Source: Candidatus Bathyarchaeota archaeon
Lineage (GTDB): Archaea; Thermoproteota; Bathyarchaeia; TCS64
NCBI GenBank assembly: GCA_030608725.1
Contig: JAUWDP010000006.1
Coordinates: 1-13,913, forward strand
Reading direction: 5' to 3'
Length of the DNA: 13,913 nt
Of this stretch, positions 13,722 through 13,913 are shown in pieces (position 1 is the first letter of the stretch; every line of letters begins with the position of its first letter). The notes beneath the pieces were generated by a model. That model was given only the letters and a program-made list of their open reading frames with translations. It did no database searches and was not told the DNA's origin. Position numbers and translations under genes: made by a program.

Positions 13722-13913
13722 TCAGATGACCCCATAAATCTTATCGAGCTGCTCTGCCGATATGAGATCTAAATTCATGGAATCGACTGGGATCTCTTCT
13801 TCAGAGTCCTCGATAATGAGGACGACTTTTCCGAAGAAATCGCGACGCAAGATCGCCTCCAGGTTGAAGGACATTCTCGCTTCGTCAGGATGGCGAGGCA
13901 TTTCTAACGTAAG
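13722..13913 (-). CDS. End of an unrecognised gene running out of the window
   Basis: A - strand frame is open from the window's right edge to TGA (13722-13724), 63 residues in view. It reads like a soluble protein end: an arginine-rich helix (FNLEAILRRDFFGKVVLIIED), an acidic stretch (EDSEEEIP), and a short C-terminal helix (ISAEQLDKIYGVI). An ATG at 13899-13901 is in frame, so a complete 59-residue protein is possible, but without a Shine-Dalgarno site a continuing upstream frame is more likely. Codon use is less GC3-biased than in the C1 and KEOPS operons. I do not recognise a family. Confidence 0.45.
   Translation of the reverse strand, partial: LTLEMPRHPDEARMSFNLEAILRRDFFGKVVLIIEDSEEEIPVDSMNLDLISAEQLDKIYGVI

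Noticed and set aside
1..13913. CRISPR array, tRNA, rRNA or transposase
   Set aside because: No regularly spaced repeats, no cloverleaf-like segment with a T-loop box, and no transposase or integrase motif was seen in any frame read.

Overview
The window is archaeal and GC-rich. It uses AGG for arginine heavily and strongly prefers G or C at third codon positions. Its genes belong to archaeal C1 metabolism (formylmethanofuran dehydrogenase, Ftr, Mch) and to archaeal/eukaryotic informational families (Kae1, Bud32, a TGS-domain GTPase). Kae1 and Bud32 are separate genes, not the fused form seen in several Euryarchaeota. No methyl-coenzyme M reductase gene is in view, so methanogenesis cannot be claimed. 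A TACK-type or other uncultured lineage using tetrahydromethanopterin (for example Bathyarchaeia-like) fits, but this is only an inference.

Left part (1-7646, + strand). The C-terminal half of mch ends at 497, followed by an oligo-T stretch and a probable promoter. A tight operon then runs fwdD - fwdB - fwdA - ftr - fwdC - RimK-type ATP-grasp ligase - nucleotidyltransferase-like gene. Most junctions overlap by a few bases. Together with mch the operon covers the reversible chain CO2 / formylmethanofuran / formyl-H4MPT / methenyl-H4MPT / methylene-H4MPT. The ligase is a candidate for adding glutamate to one of the cofactors involved.

Middle part (6645-9949). Two paralogous nucleotidyltransferase-like proteins of the same architecture lie on the + strand. 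Between them, on the - strand, is a DRG/OBG-like TGS GTPase with an altered P-loop (Arg in place of the usual Lys). The first paralogue and the GTPase end tail to tail on a shared CTAG. The GTPase and the second paralogue are divergently transcribed from a short AT-rich promoter region.

KEOPS part (9986-12181, + strand). kae1, bud32 and an XTP/dITP diphosphatase gene (rdgB/HAM1) form an overlapping operon. The first two are the core of the KEOPS complex that makes t6A in tRNA; the third cleans the nucleotide pool.

Right part (12182-13913). The character changes: genes are mostly on the - strand, AT content is higher, and several pieces look incomplete. There is a small multi-pass membrane protein of the YdjM/DUF457-like hydrolase type, a non-annotated stretch with conflicting coding signals on both strands and a 12-bp direct repeat, a beta-rich hypothetical protein lacking a convincing start, a CG dinucleotide run at an apparent junction, the C-terminal tail of a broken + strand gene, an 8-bp-arm palindrome, and the end of another - strand gene that leaves the window. 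This looks like an accessory, rearranged segment. No tRNA, rRNA, CRISPR array or transposase was recognised.
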